The notes: a model not told the origin generated them from the sequence alone. Shown: positions 18,296 to 27,634, counted from the stretch's first letter. The stretch is DNA of 64,000 nucleotides from CBDCWA01 sp965223255 (GCA_965223255.1 CBDCWA010000004.1:496001-560000), one strand, 5' to 3'. Made by a program: numbers and translations.

Positions 18296-18654
18296 TCCCT
18301 AAGGCTGCCGCAGCTTTTATCCACAGGCAAGTGATTTTTAAAAGTCATGCTCCGGTCGCTGAACGCAACGGATCGACACACCTTAAGTCATTGTTTTTTA
18401 ATCGATTTAACAACATGCATCGGTTCTGCCTTGTGGAAGTTTTGGCTCCCCCCGACCATTAGAACTTGAGAACAACTCTGATGCCTAGCCACAACCGCCT
18501 ATGTAAAAGGCAGCATGCGAGGCTGAAAATTCACGTCTTCGGCACCGTCAACTGCTCGTGAGAACAGTTGAACGGGCCTGTTCCTTACGAAACTTCAAGC
18601 CCAATCCCAATTCTCTAAGGTTGCTGGATCAATTCGGGGAATTGGAGAATGACA
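18296..18654. other. intergenic region with no recognised gene
   Basis: About 360 bases between the divergent YhaO operon and a secreted-protein gene. It holds one perfect DnaA-box nonamer TTATCCACA (18317-18325), an AT-rich patch around 18390-18412, and a 7-bp inverted repeat TCAACTG/CAGTTGA (18548-18571). I see no convincing open frame, tRNA or intrinsic terminator. Confidence 0.6.
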
Positions 18655-19047
18655 ATGAAGCTTAATATTATTGGATTTGCCGCCTCTATAATTCTTGCGA
18701 CAACAGGCGGCGCACTTGCAGAAGCGCCCGATCTCGCCGGCCAGTGGACCGGATCTGGATTTGCCGAGGTGACCAATGGTAACAAGGAGCGCGTTCGCTG
18801 CCGCGTGACTTACAGCAAGGAATCCGCCAAGGTTTATGCCGTCAATGCTGTTTGTGCGAGCCCTTCGATCAAGATTTATCAGTCCGGCGTTGTCTCCCGC
18901 GCCACCATCAATACCTATCTTGGAAGAGTTCACAACAACCAATTCGACATCTCAGCACGGGTACGGGTTGTTGTCAGGGGCGCCAGGCAGACCATTACCA
19001 TCAAGGCCGATCAGGGCTCAGGCCAAATCAAACTGAGGAAGCTCTAA
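18655..19047 (+). CDS. small secreted protein, function unknown
   Basis: A 130-aa exported protein. Residues about 1-22 form a signal peptide (hydrophobic IIGFAASIILATTG, cleavage near ALAEA). The mature part begins with DLAGQWTGSGFAEVTNG and contains two cysteines (in RCRV and VCAS) that could form a disulfide; the rest looks beta-rich and basic. GGAG sits seven bases before the ATG at 18655, better placed than for the ATG six bases upstream. Its size and the LAGQWTGSG opening suggest a lipocalin-like or small beta-barrel domain, but I do not recognise a named family. Monocistronic. Confidence 0.75.
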   Translation: MKLNIIGFAASIILATTGGALAEAPDLAGQWTGSGFAEVTNGNKERVRCRVTYSKESAKVYAVNAVCASPSIKIYQSGVVSRATINTYLGRVHNNQFDISARVRVVVRGARQTITIKADQGSGQIKLRKL

Positions 19048-19151
19048 TTGTAATGAAATTCTGGTATTCACCGAGGAAGGCATCTGTTGAATAGTCGCGA
19101 GCGCAACCAACGAGTCTAAGCCCCTGCTATTGAATAACGAGTGGACCGATC

Positions 19152-20255
19152 GTGAGCGCAGACGTTGAAACAATTATCGTCGGATCGGGCGTGGTCGGCC
19201 TAGCTATTGCAAAAGCGGCAGCAGCCAGAGGTCACCAGGTCATGGTGCTGGATCGCAACGACGTCATTGGTGCAGAAACAAGTTCGCGCAACAGCGAAGT
19301 TATCCACGCCGGGCTCTATTACCCGCCTGGCAGTCTTCGCGCCCGCTTTTGTGTTGAGGGCAAACATCAACTCTACCGGTTTTGCGACGATCACGGTGTC
19401 CCCGTAGCGCGGTGCGGCAAACTGGTGGTCGCGGTGACGGAAGCCGAGCACCCGGCGCTCGCTAAAATACAAGAAACCGCCAAGAAAAATGGTGTCAACG
19501 ATCTTGTTGCATTGTCTCCCCAGGCAGCCCGCGAACTTGAACCTGAAGTTCGTTGCACAGCAGCTTTATTTTCTCCCTCGACCGGATGCATCGACAGCCA
19601 TGCCTTTATGCTGGCGCTGCAAGGCCATGCCGAAAATAATGGCGCAGAGATTGTGCTTCGCACCGCGGTCGCCGGGATTTCCCGCACACCAGCCGAATGG
19701 TACGCCCTCCACCTCGAGGACGGCAGTGAGATTACGGCAGCGAACGTGATTCTATCGCCAGGGTTACATGCCACAACGCTCGCGCGCACGATTGATTTCC
19801 CGCCGGCCTATCAACCGCCGCCGACCTATTACGCGCGCGGCCAATATTACGCGCTGTCGGGACGTTCCCCATTTAATCGCCACATCTATCCCCTGCCGCA
19901 AGGCGCCTGGCTCGGCCTTCATGCCACCATCGATCTTAGCGGTCGCTGCAAATTCGGACCGGACATCGAATGGATCCCCGAGATCGATTACCGCTTCGAC
20001 CCGACAAAACTGGATCAATTTCTGTCGTTCATTCAGTCCTATTATCCAGCGCTGGATCCAGATCGATTGCACCCGGATTACACCGGCATTCGCCCCAAGC
20101 TCTATCGGGAGGGGGAACCAGTTCCCGATTTTGCCGTGCATGGACCGGCGACCCACGGCCTCAAAGGACTGGTAATTCTATATGGCATTGAAAGTCCTGG
20201 CCTGACGTCAGCGCTGGCCATCGCCGATTACGTCGCTGAGATGATCGCAACGTGA
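19152..20255 (+). CDS. FAD-dependent oxidoreductase, L-2-hydroxyglutarate dehydrogenase-like
   Basis: A 367-residue flavoprotein of the DAO superfamily. The FAD Rossmann motif GSGVVGLAIAKAAAARGH is at about 12-29, followed by ETSSRNSEVIHAGLYYPPGS, which is characteristic of L-2-hydroxyglutarate dehydrogenase/oxidase (LhgO/L2HGDH) proteins. C-terminal GIRPKL and IESPGLTSALAIADYVAEM also fit. It likely oxidises L-2-hydroxyglutarate or a similar 2-hydroxyacid to the 2-oxoacid, passing electrons to quinone or oxygen. Start is GTG with a weak ribosome site. Converges with a GMC oxidoreductase gene 30 bases away. Exact substrate is inferred. Confidence 0.85.
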   Translation: MSADVETIIVGSGVVGLAIAKAAAARGHQVMVLDRNDVIGAETSSRNSEVIHAGLYYPPGSLRARFCVEGKHQLYRFCDDHGVPVARCGKLVVAVTEAEHPALAKIQETAKKNGVNDLVALSPQAARELEPEVRCTAALFSPSTGCIDSHAFMLALQGHAENNGAEIVLRTAVAGISRTPAEWYALHLEDGSEITAANVILSPGLHATTLARTIDFPPAYQPPPTYYARGQYYALSGRSPFNRHIYPLPQGAWLGLHATIDLSGRCKFGPDIEWIPEIDYRFDPTKLDQFLSFIQSYYPALDPDRLHPDYTGIRPKLYREGEPVPDFAVHGPATHGLKGLVILYGIESPGLTSALAIADYVAEMIAT

Positions 20256-20284
20256 AAGTCGAGGAATGACACCGGGCTAAAAAA

Positions 20285-21910
20285 TCAGGCCTTCCAATCC
20301 TCCTGGATCATCGCGGCTGCCTTCTCGGCAATCATGAGCGTCGGCGCCGCCAGACAACCGGCAGGGATCGTCGGCATTATCGAGGCATCGACAACGCGCA
20401 GGCCTTCTATCCCGTGCACGCGCAAGCGATGATCCACGACCGCCTGCTCCCCCTGCCCCATGGCACACGTCCCACACCAGTCACCTGTCGAGGCCGCACC
20501 ATTCACGGCCGCGGACATCAGTTCCTCGGCGGTCTCGACCGTTGGCCCGGGATACACCTCACCGACCTCCAAGCATTGGAGAGCCGGTTGCTGCGCGATG
20601 GTGCGCGCCATGCGCAGAGCTTTGACGGCCATGGCTTGATCGTCATCGGTGTCGAAATAGTTCGGCGCCACGCTGGCCGGAGCATCTGCATCAGAAGATT
20701 GCAGGCTGACAACCCCAGTACTGGATGGTCGAAGGTTGGTGACCTCAACCGTAAAGGCAGCACTGCCACCCATCGCGCCGGACACATCATCAAAGGCATA
20801 AGGTTGCACCCGAAATAGGAGGTTCGCCTGCGGCTCATCTTGATCGGTTTTGGCAAGCGTTCCAAAGGGCGCTGGAATCGATGCCAGCGGTCCGGTGCCA
20901 TAAACGAAATACTCAAAGAACATTCGCGCTTGGGCAAAAAATCCATGGCTGCAGTCGTTAAGCGTCCGAGAATGCTTCACAGAGAATTTCGCGCAGACGG
21001 TCACATGATCCTGCAAATTCTGTCCGACACCCGCTAAAGCAAGGCTTACCGGTATTCCGTGTTGTTGCAGAGTTTCCCCCGGCCCAATACCCGAAGCCAA
21101 CAAAATCTTTGGCGACCCGATTGCCCCGGCTGAGAGAATGATCTCACGCGTCGCCCCGATCTCCATTGGAAACCCATTGCGATAGAGCCGGATAGTTGTG
21201 ACCCGACCATCCTTTACCCGCACCTTCTGCACGGCGGCCTGGGTCACGATAGTCAGGTTCTTGCGCCTTAGTGCCGGCTGCAGAAAAGCCTTGGCAGCAT
21301 TCAGGCGCCGGCTTGCGTCCTGACTAGCAGAAAAATAAGCGGAACCGACCGCGCCGATACTGTTGAGATCAACCAGGCGCGGGCACCCGGCCTGCTCTGC
21401 AGCTTCCCCCCAAGCATCAAGCAGCGGCCATGTCAGCGACGGCCCCGCAACGCGCCATTCGCCGCCGGTGCCGTGCAGTCCATCCGTGGCATGGCCAGCT
21501 GAAAACGCAACGTGGTGTTCATGTCGCTTAAAATAGGGAAGGACGTCGTCCCAACCCCACTTGGAATTTCCGAGGCTGGCCCATCTGTCATAATCGGCAG
21601 GCTGCCCGCGCAGATAGATCATACCGCCAATATTCGTCGAACCACCAAGCCCTCTGCCGCGCCGAACAGCAAATCGTCGGTTATTCGCCGCCGGGACGGG
21701 ATCGGACAACTCATTCCAATCCAGCGCATTATTGCCGATACAATAGTAATATCCCATGGGAATTTTCGACCAGAAGTGATCGACTGGTCCACCGGCTTCG
21801 ACTAACAGAACACGCCAGTCCGGGTTTTCCGACAATCGATTCGCCAACAGACAACCAGCGGCTCCCGCCCCAACAACAACGAAATCATAATCCGCCAACG
21901 TGTCGGTCAT
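20285..21910 (-). CDS. GMC-family oxidoreductase (choline dehydrogenase-like)
   Basis: Flavoprotein alcohol dehydrogenase/oxidase of 541 residues. N-terminal FAD motif VVVGAGAAGCLLANRLSE (11-28) and LLVEAGG; GMC signature 1 GRGLGGSTNIGGMIYLRGQ around 84-102; signature 2 SAGAIGSPKILLASGIG around 264-280; C-terminal GDWCGTCAMG and VDASIMPTIPAGCLAAPTLMIAEKAA with the usual catalytic His position occupied within the GTCAMG region context rather than clearly visible. Substrate cannot be set from sequence; choline, other alcohols or sugars are possible. No bet genes are nearby, so I do not call it betA. Confidence 0.88.
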   Translation of the reverse strand: MTDTLADYDFVVVGAGAAGCLLANRLSENPDWRVLLVEAGGPVDHFWSKIPMGYYYCIGNNALDWNELSDPVPAANNRRFAVRRGRGLGGSTNIGGMIYLRGQPADYDRWASLGNSKWGWDDVLPYFKRHEHHVAFSAGHATDGLHGTGGEWRVAGPSLTWPLLDAWGEAAEQAGCPRLVDLNSIGAVGSAYFSASQDASRRLNAAKAFLQPALRRKNLTIVTQAAVQKVRVKDGRVTTIRLYRNGFPMEIGATREIILSAGAIGSPKILLASGIGPGETLQQHGIPVSLALAGVGQNLQDHVTVCAKFSVKHSRTLNDCSHGFFAQARMFFEYFVYGTGPLASIPAPFGTLAKTDQDEPQANLLFRVQPYAFDDVSGAMGGSAAFTVEVTNLRPSSTGVVSLQSSDADAPASVAPNYFDTDDDQAMAVKALRMARTIAQQPALQCLEVGEVYPGPTVETAEELMSAAVNGAASTGDWCGTCAMGQGEQAVVDHRLRVHGIEGLRVVDASIMPTIPAGCLAAPTLMIAEKAAAMIQEDWKA

Positions 21911-22076
21911 TGTCAGATAACTGTCTCAACTGGCTTGTCACAAAGAAGGCCGCCGGGCGGACCTTATACCCCAGTGATCAAGAAAGAATAGATGCACCAA
22001 CCAATCACCGGTTAGTTGCATTGCAAAAAACAACAACATGCCTACACCACTGCCGCAACCGACCGCACCGGCCAGT

Positions 22077-22634
22077 TCACAGATCCTTCCCCAGAAACAC
22101 GAGGTTTTTTCCCCGCCACACCAGGCACCGTCTCTGGACAAATCCGATTCGGTTGTAGAAGCGAACATTTCGTGCCCCTTCGGATGTCACGATATGAACG
22201 CCGGCACATCCTTGCTCTCGGGCCCTGCTGGCAAACCGTTCGATCAACGCTTCGCCGATCCCGCCGCCGCGCCATCCAGCACAAACGTTGATATGCAAAT
22301 GGGCGCGATAAAAGGGCGTGAGGTCTGAAAACGCAGGAAAATAGCCGATATCTTCAAACAGCGCGCAGCGCGCCGGATCATCGAGGCAGCCGACGACATA
22401 GCCCACCACGGTCTCTTCCGGCCCCAACGCGACGACCCCGTTTTCCGGGAACAGGCGAAGAAACCGGCCAAGCCAACGATCCCGGAACCGTGCCCGCTCG
22501 CAGTCATTCGCAAAAGCCTGCACGGAACTCGCCTCAAAGAAGATCCGATCGAGGCCCTCTATCAACCTGGACGATGGCGTCAACGCCTGAAAAGGAACAT
22601 ATTGCACCGCATGGCAGCTATGCCCTGTTGTCAT
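22077..22634 (-). CDS. GNAT-family N-acetyltransferase
   Basis: Acetyl-CoA dependent acetyltransferase of about 185 residues. The acetyl-CoA loop WRGGGIGEALIERF lies near residue 135, preceded by HLHINVCAG (strand beta4) and followed by GVHIVTSEGARNVRFYNRIGF, the classical GNAT motif B. The longer in-frame start at 22745 adds 37 residues unlike the family; the ATG at 22634 gives MTTGHSCHAV and is preferred, although its ribosome site is weak. Substrate unknown. Stands alone, with an approximately 250-base divergent spacer to the next rightward gene. Confidence 0.8.
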   Translation of the reverse strand: MTTGHSCHAVQYVPFQALTPSSRLIEGLDRIFFEASSVQAFANDCERARFRDRWLGRFLRLFPENGVVALGPEETVVGYVVGCLDDPARCALFEDIGYFPAFSDLTPFYRAHLHINVCAGWRGGGIGEALIERFASRAREQGCAGVHIVTSEGARNVRFYNRIGFVQRRCLVWRGKNLVFLGKDL

Positions 22635-22887
22635 GCTAGGCACCCATTCTCGCGCTTTCCGGCCAGTTATTGCGACGAAATCGCAGTTTATTAACGGCAC
22701 CAGGCCGGAGACTACTAACAAATCGTCACAAAAGGCCACTGCCATGCGGATTTGGCAAACCGCCTATGCACTTCCGCGTCTACTCGGCCTCTGGCGAACA
22801 TGCCATATGCTGCACAGCACAAAAGTCGGTACACATAAAGCCGACAATGAGCACAAAAGTTGAGATGACAACACAAAGGAGATGATC

Positions 22888-23085
22888 ATGAGCGCTACTG
22901 CACTCAAAGATGACGCCCCTGTCAAAGCTGGGGCAAACGACAACCACCGTCTGTACAATACTTTTGTTAGGCCGATACAGGATTTCGGCACCGCACTGGC
23001 ACGCGCCCAAAAAATGGAGCAGTTGATCAGCCGCGGCTATAGCATCGGCAAGGCCTACGACATGGTTTACAACAAAGCTGCTTAA
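22888..23085 (+). CDS. 65-aa small protein, unknown
   Basis: A short protein beginning MSATALKDDAPVKAGANDN, with a polar N-terminus and a helical C-terminal half (about 25-63) containing FVRPIQDFGTALARAQKMEQL and SRGYSIGKAYDMVYN. No membrane segment, cysteine or known motif. GGAG lies six bases before the ATG at 22888; an ATG at 22882 overlaps that site and is less likely. A perfect 9-bp intrinsic terminator follows 40 bases after the stop, so this is a deliberate single-gene transcript. I do not recognise the family. Confidence 0.75.
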   Translation: MSATALKDDAPVKAGANDNHRLYNTFVRPIQDFGTALARAQKMEQLISRGYSIGKAYDMVYNKAA

Positions 23086-23125
23086 TCCGATCGCAAGCGA
23101 TTAGGTTAACTGCAGAACTTTCAAT

Positions 23126-23160
23126 GGCCGCACCAAAGCAACGGTGCGGCCCTTGTTTTT
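23126..23160 (+). terminator. intrinsic terminator of the 65-aa gene
   Basis: Perfect inverted repeat GGCCGCACC (23126-23134), 8-base loop, GGTGCGGCC (23143-23151), then TTGTTTTT. The T-run is on the plus strand only. Confidence 0.88.
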
Positions 23161-23165
23161 CAGTT

Positions 23166-23987
23166 TCATCGCGCCAGGCGATCCAGAAATTTCCAGATAT
23201 GGGGATAAAGTCCATCACGCACCAGCGTGCTGTGATCACTGCCTGGAAATGCCACAAACGTCTTCGGTTCTGGAGCCAACGCAAACAGGCGTTTTCCATG
23301 CGCGAAGGGAACAACCGTGTCGCCAGTCCCATGGGCGATCAGAATTGGCATACGCACCGCCTTGATCCACTTGCGTGACAAGAACTGATCCCACATCAGG
23401 GCATGCACGGGCAACAACGGATAGCGTTCCCCAGCGACATCAACAACCGCCGTATAGGGGGCCTCAAGGATGAGCGCCCGCGCCGAGACCTCACTGGCAA
23501 GCTTCGTTGCCACACCCGACCCTAAAGACAGGCCGTGAAGCACGATCTGCTTAGCGGGATAACGTTGACGTAACCAGCGATAGGCGGTCCTGGCATCTTC
23601 GTGGAGCCCGCGCTCACTTGGCGATCCGCTTGAGCCGGGATAACCGCGGTACGAGAACGCAAGAACACCGAACCCGCGATTGATGATTCTGCGCCAGCGC
23701 CATTTTTTCCGTGCCAGGCCACCGCCCTTGCCATGAAAGAACAGGAAAACCTGTCGCGACTCACGGGGCGGGCGAAACCACGCAGCCAGCTTTTCCCCGT
23801 CTGCAGTCAAAAGCGTCAAACGCCGGCCACCTTCGATGGCCTGTGTCGACGGGGACCGGAGGTTGCTCATATCCCTGGTGTCAAAGACCAAGGCACGCTG
23901 CCCGATGTACATCGAGGTCAAGATAACGAGATAGACGCCACCCAAGATGACGCTGCCATAACGCAAATATCGCCAGATGATTGCCAC
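23166..23987 (-). CDS. membrane-anchored alpha/beta hydrolase (BEM46/ABHD13-like)
   Basis: A 273-residue serine hydrolase. An N-terminal hydrophobic helix (about residues 9-27, YGSVILGGVYLVILTSMYI) anchors it in the inner membrane. Fold motifs: FFHGKGGGLARKKW (oxyanion region), FSYRGYPGSSGSPSE, nucleophile elbow GLSLGSG (Ser about 152), acid in HGTGDTVVPF, and His in GSDHSTLV, giving a complete triad. This architecture matches the YfhR/BEM46/ABHD13 group, whose substrates are mostly unknown. Converges with the small gene terminator on its 3' side. Confidence 0.87.
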   Translation of the reverse strand: MAIIWRYLRYGSVILGGVYLVILTSMYIGQRALVFDTRDMSNLRSPSTQAIEGGRRLTLLTADGEKLAAWFRPPRESRQVFLFFHGKGGGLARKKWRWRRIINRGFGVLAFSYRGYPGSSGSPSERGLHEDARTAYRWLRQRYPAKQIVLHGLSLGSGVATKLASEVSARALILEAPYTAVVDVAGERYPLLPVHALMWDQFLSRKWIKAVRMPILIAHGTGDTVVPFAHGKRLFALAPEPKTFVAFPGSDHSTLVRDGLYPHIWKFLDRLAR

Positions 23988-24114
23988 AGGAATGATACCG
24001 AAGAATGTACGTTACAGCCACGACGCGCCCTGCACGCCTCATGACCAACCAATTGTTAGCCGGGCCCTCTATCGCGCGACTTTCCGCCGATTCGATGACG
24101 GCCCGGCCCCATCA

Positions 24115-25515
24115 TCAATCGAGCGACTTGCCGATCTCCTCGGTCATTTTCTTGGCATCGCCCAACAACATCATTGTGTTGTCTCGGTAGAACAGCGGAT
24201 TATCGATACCGGCATAGCCGCTGGCCAACGAGCGTTTGTTGAACATCACAGTGCCAGACTTCCAGACCTGCAACACCGGCATGCCGTAGATCGGCGAAGT
24301 TGAATCATCTTCCGCCGCCGGATTGGTGACGTCATTGGCGCCAATCACATAGACAATATCAGCTTGCGAAAATTCCGAATTGATATCCTCCAATTCGAAC
24401 ACCTCATCGTAGGGAACATTGGCTTCCGCCAACAACACATTCATATGCCCCGGCATACGTCCCGCGACGGGATGGATGGCATACTTTACCTCAACACCGG
24501 CCTCCTTGAGATTGTCCGCCATTTCGCGCAAAGCGTGCTGGGCTTGCGCCACCGCCATACCGTAGCCCGGCACGATGATCACCTTGCTGGCGTTTTTCAT
24601 CAGAAAGGCTGCATCTTCAGCAGAACCGAGCTTTACCGGCCGTTGTTCATCATCACCCTGCGGGCCGGCCGTTTCACCGCCAAAACCACCAAGAATGACG
24701 GAGATAAAGCTCCGGTTCATGCCCTTGCACATGATGTAGCTGAGGATAGCACCGGAGGAGCCGACCAATGCACCGGTAATGATCAACGCGATGTTGCCAA
24801 GCGTGAAACCGATACCTGCGGCCGCCCAACCGGAATACGAGTTCAGCATCGAGACCACCACCGGCATATCCGCGCCGCCGATTGGTATGATGATAAGGAT
24901 GCCGAGCAACAACGCGAGCGCCGTGATTGCCCAGAACAGCGTCTGCGAGCCGGTCACGCAGAACAGATAAACCAGGTAGACCAGCAACACCCCTAACCCG
25001 ATGTTGATCAGGTGACGCGCCGGCAAAATAATCGGCTTACCCGACATCCGGCCCGATAGCTTTGCGAATGCGATAATTGAGCCGGTAAAGGTGACAGCTC
25101 CAATCGCCGTCCCAAGCGACATTTCAAGCAGACTAATGCTTGCAATATTGCCGATGGTACCAATCCCGAATGCATCTGGTGCATTAAGCGCTGCCGCCGC
25201 CACGAATACGGCTGCCAAGCCGACGAGTGAGTGAAATGCCGCCACCAGTTCCGGCATTGCCGTCATTGGGATCCTGCGGGCGACCACCGCACCGATCGCA
25301 CCACCGACGGTCAAGCCACCGACGATCAGCCCCCAGGTCGCGGCTGACTTTGGGTCCCCGAGAACGGTGAAGGTCGTCAACACCGCAATCGCCATACCGA
25401 TCATGCCATTGCGGTTACCCCGACGAGAAGATTCTGGGCTCGACAATCCCCTGAGCGCAAGAATGAACAGCACGCCGGACACGAGATAGAGAAGAGCGAC
25501 GATATTAGCGGACAT
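24115..25515 (-). CDS. pntB: NAD(P) transhydrogenase subunit beta
   Basis: Inner-membrane subunit of the proton-translocating transhydrogenase that makes NADPH from NADH. The 466 residues hold about eight or nine membrane helices up to residue 270 and then the NADP(H)-binding domain III with VIIVPGYGMAVAQAQHALREM, HPVAGRMPGHMNVLLAEA, VIGANDVTNPAAEDD and NKRSLASGYAGIDNPLFY, all typical. Last gene of a pntAA-pntAB-pntB operon. Secure. Confidence 0.97.
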   Translation of the reverse strand: MSANIVALLYLVSGVLFILALRGLSSPESSRRGNRNGMIGMAIAVLTTFTVLGDPKSAATWGLIVGGLTVGGAIGAVVARRIPMTAMPELVAAFHSLVGLAAVFVAAAALNAPDAFGIGTIGNIASISLLEMSLGTAIGAVTFTGSIIAFAKLSGRMSGKPIILPARHLINIGLGVLLVYLVYLFCVTGSQTLFWAITALALLLGILIIIPIGGADMPVVVSMLNSYSGWAAAGIGFTLGNIALIITGALVGSSGAILSYIMCKGMNRSFISVILGGFGGETAGPQGDDEQRPVKLGSAEDAAFLMKNASKVIIVPGYGMAVAQAQHALREMADNLKEAGVEVKYAIHPVAGRMPGHMNVLLAEANVPYDEVFELEDINSEFSQADIVYVIGANDVTNPAAEDDSTSPIYGMPVLQVWKSGTVMFNKRSLASGYAGIDNPLFYRDNTMMLLGDAKKMTEEIGKSLD

Positions 25516-25544
25516 ATGAGAAGGACCCGTTCCTTAGCGCACGA

Positions 25545-25937
25545 TCAGCGCTTTGTTTCTTTTTTCTTGTACATGGCAAGCATGCGCTGGGTGACGAGGA
25601 AGCCGCCGAAGATATTGACTGAGGCCATAACGAGAGCCAGAAACCCAAACACCTTGGCGAGTGTCGAACCGGATGAAGCAAGACTGACACCAACCGCTAT
25701 GAGCGCGCCGACGACAATCACTGATGAGATGGCATTGGTCACCGACATCAACGGTGTGTGCAATGCTGGCGTAACACTCCAGACCACGTAGTAGCCGACA
25801 AAAATAGCAATCACGAACACCATCAAGCGATAGATTGACGGATCCACCTCGCCGCCGGCCGCGCCGGAGGCTGCAAGGGCTGGCATACAGACCGCACCGA
25901 ATGCCAGCATTGCCAACAACCGCACAAAGTTTTTCAT
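25545..25937 (-). CDS. pntAB: NAD(P) transhydrogenase subunit alpha, membrane part
   Basis: Short membrane subunit (domain II part of the split alpha chain). From the ATG at 25937 it has 130 residues: an N-terminal hydrophobic leader (LLAMLAFGAVCMPALAA) that may be a signal or first helix, then three membrane segments including LMVFVIAIFVGYYVVWSV, and the family segment ALHTPLMSVTNAISSV. AGGAG seven bases before this ATG decides against the longer in-frame start at 25982, which would overlap pntAA. Split alpha subunits are normal in alphaproteobacteria. Confidence 0.94.
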   Translation of the reverse strand: MKNFVRLLAMLAFGAVCMPALAASGAAGGEVDPSIYRLMVFVIAIFVGYYVVWSVTPALHTPLMSVTNAISSVIVVGALIAVGVSLASSGSTLAKVFGFLALVMASVNIFGGFLVTQRMLAMYKKKETKR

Positions 25938-25947
25938 CACTCGTCTC

Positions 25948-27078
25948 CTAACCCGTAAGCGCGGAATGCACGATTTTGCCATCCTTAGCTATCAGCGTTC
26001 CGGTCACGGTTTCATCCTCCCAATCAATTTTCAAAACCTTCTCTTCCTTATCGAACATTGGTTCGAGGAAATTGAAAAGGTTCTTGGCATAAAGGGCAGA
26101 GGCATTGACCGGCACACTGCCAGGAAGATTTATCGGCCCAACAATTCGCACCCCATCGACGCTTGCGATTTCTCCAGGAACCGTCAATTCACAATTGCCG
26201 CCGCGCTCCGCTGCCAAGTCGACAATCACCGAACCTGGCTTCATGCTCGCAACCATTTCCTTGGAGATAAGCTTTGGCGCCGGCCGCCCGGGTATCAGCG
26301 CAGTCGTGATAACGATATCCTGGTTCTTGATATGCGATGCCACCAATTCCGCCTGCTTTTGTTGGTAGGCCTCCGACATCGGCTTGGCATATCCGGCAGC
26401 AGTCTGCGCTTCCTTGAATTCCTCATCCTCAACGGCAATGAATTTGGCGCCGAGCGAGGCAACCTGTTCCTTGGTGGCCGGGCGCACATCGGTTGCAGAG
26501 ACCACGGCCCCGAGCCGCCTGGCTGTCGCAATCGCCTGCAGACCCGCCACCCCGACCCCCATAATGAAGACTTTGGCAGCCGGCACGGTGCCGGCAGCCG
26601 TCATCATCATCGGCATCGCCTGTTCGAACATCGACGCCGCATCGACAACGGCTTTGTAGCCAGCCAAATTGGCCTGGCTGGAGAGCACGTCCATCGATTG
26701 CGCACGCGTGATACGCGGCATAAATTCCATCGCGAATAACGATTTGCCCGACGCCGCCAGAGCATCTAGTCCATCGCGATCAGAAAACGGATCCAACATC
26801 GACAGGACAAGCCCATCGCCCTTCAGCGTGTTGACGTCATCGGCGGACGGCCGGCGCACACTCAACAGAATATCGCCATTCTTAAGCGCTTCGCCACGCG
26901 TTGCCACTACCTCCGCGCCCGCGACCTTATATGCGTCATCCGAAATATGAGAGCGCACCCCCGCACCACTTTGGATGCACACCGTGGCCCCCAGCGCCGT
27001 AAGTTTCTTTACGGTTTCAGGCGAAACGGCGACGCGCGGCTCGTCTTCACCCTCCGCGGTTACAGCGATTTTCAACAT
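25948..27078 (-). CDS. pntAA: NAD(P) transhydrogenase subunit alpha, NAD-binding part
   Basis: Cytosolic NAD(H)-binding domain I of the transhydrogenase, 376 residues. Related to alanine dehydrogenase: N-terminal EPRVAVSPETVKKL, then MITRAQSMDVLSSQANLAGYKAV, the nucleotide-binding GVGVAGLQAIATARRLGA around 180, the mobile-loop region and VDLAAERGGNCELT. First gene of the pnt operon; the aa3 oxidase small subunit lies about 100 bases upstream on the same strand. Confidence 0.96.
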   Translation of the reverse strand: MLKIAVTAEGEDEPRVAVSPETVKKLTALGATVCIQSGAGVRSHISDDAYKVAGAEVVATRGEALKNGDILLSVRRPSADDVNTLKGDGLVLSMLDPFSDRDGLDALAASGKSLFAMEFMPRITRAQSMDVLSSQANLAGYKAVVDAASMFEQAMPMMMTAAGTVPAAKVFIMGVGVAGLQAIATARRLGAVVSATDVRPATKEQVASLGAKFIAVEDEEFKEAQTAAGYAKPMSEAYQQKQAELVASHIKNQDIVITTALIPGRPAPKLISKEMVASMKPGSVIVDLAAERGGNCELTVPGEIASVDGVRIVGPINLPGSVPVNASALYAKNLFNFLEPMFDKEEKVLKIDWEDETVTGTLIAKDGKIVHSALTG

Positions 27079-27180
27079 CGGTTCCCGATTCTTTTGACTT
27101 GATAGCGACCTGCACTGAGCCGGCAGGTCAATGGAGAAGAAAACCAGAGCTATTATTAGCGCACGTGATCGCCAGCGCTC

Positions 27181-27366
27181 ATCACAACCGCGCGATCACA
27201 ACGACTGATACCACGCTACAAATTAGACCAGCGTCAAAGCCATAATCACGAGTGTTAAAGCCACAAGAACAACTGATATCACTGTTCCCTTCACGAAACC
27301 GGCGTAGGTTTTCGTGTGCTCTTCATAATCCATGTCCGGATGCCCACCTGACGTATCAACGCTCAT
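27181..27366 (-). CDS. aa3-type cytochrome c oxidase subunit IV (small subunit)
   Basis: A 61-aa membrane protein. Codon-by-codon reading from the ATG at 27366 gives a soluble N-terminus with HPDMDYEEHTKTYAGFVKGT (residues 9-28), which matches the bacterial aa3-oxidase subunit IV family, followed by a hydrophobic stretch that runs to the end (about residues 29-60, with a GFDAG break near 43-47). This two-part membrane tail resembles Hyphomicrobiales relatives. GAGG lies 8 bases before the ATG. It is a tiny accessory subunit of terminal oxidase, usually found beside pnt genes in this group, as here. Confidence 0.82.
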
Positions 27367-27634
27367 CGCTGATGCCTCGCTCGCTTAGCTACCAAAAAGC
27401 TGATTTCCAATTTTGTCGATGGCGGCAACGCACATAGCCGTATTAGCCAGTAGGCACATGACCAACGCCCCGCAACCGCACAACCAGAGGGTTCCTAACC
27501 CAATGGTGGCAGCGCTTCAAGCTATTGCGGTGCAATTACCCAGTTATGTGCAACCCACGCCAGATTATTTTCCATCCCGACCGGGTTAAGCCACGACTAA
27601 CAGATCGAATGGAATCGCTCTGATCCTGGCGGTC

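Noticed and set aside
18317..18325. Perfect DnaA box TTATCCACA, and another at 40355-40363
   Set aside because: Only single boxes, far apart, without a cluster or typical origin genes; chance or local regulation is more likely than an origin.
18397..18412. CtrA-like TTAA pair in the YhaO upstream spacer
   Set aside because: Spacing is five bases, not the seven of the CtrA consensus.
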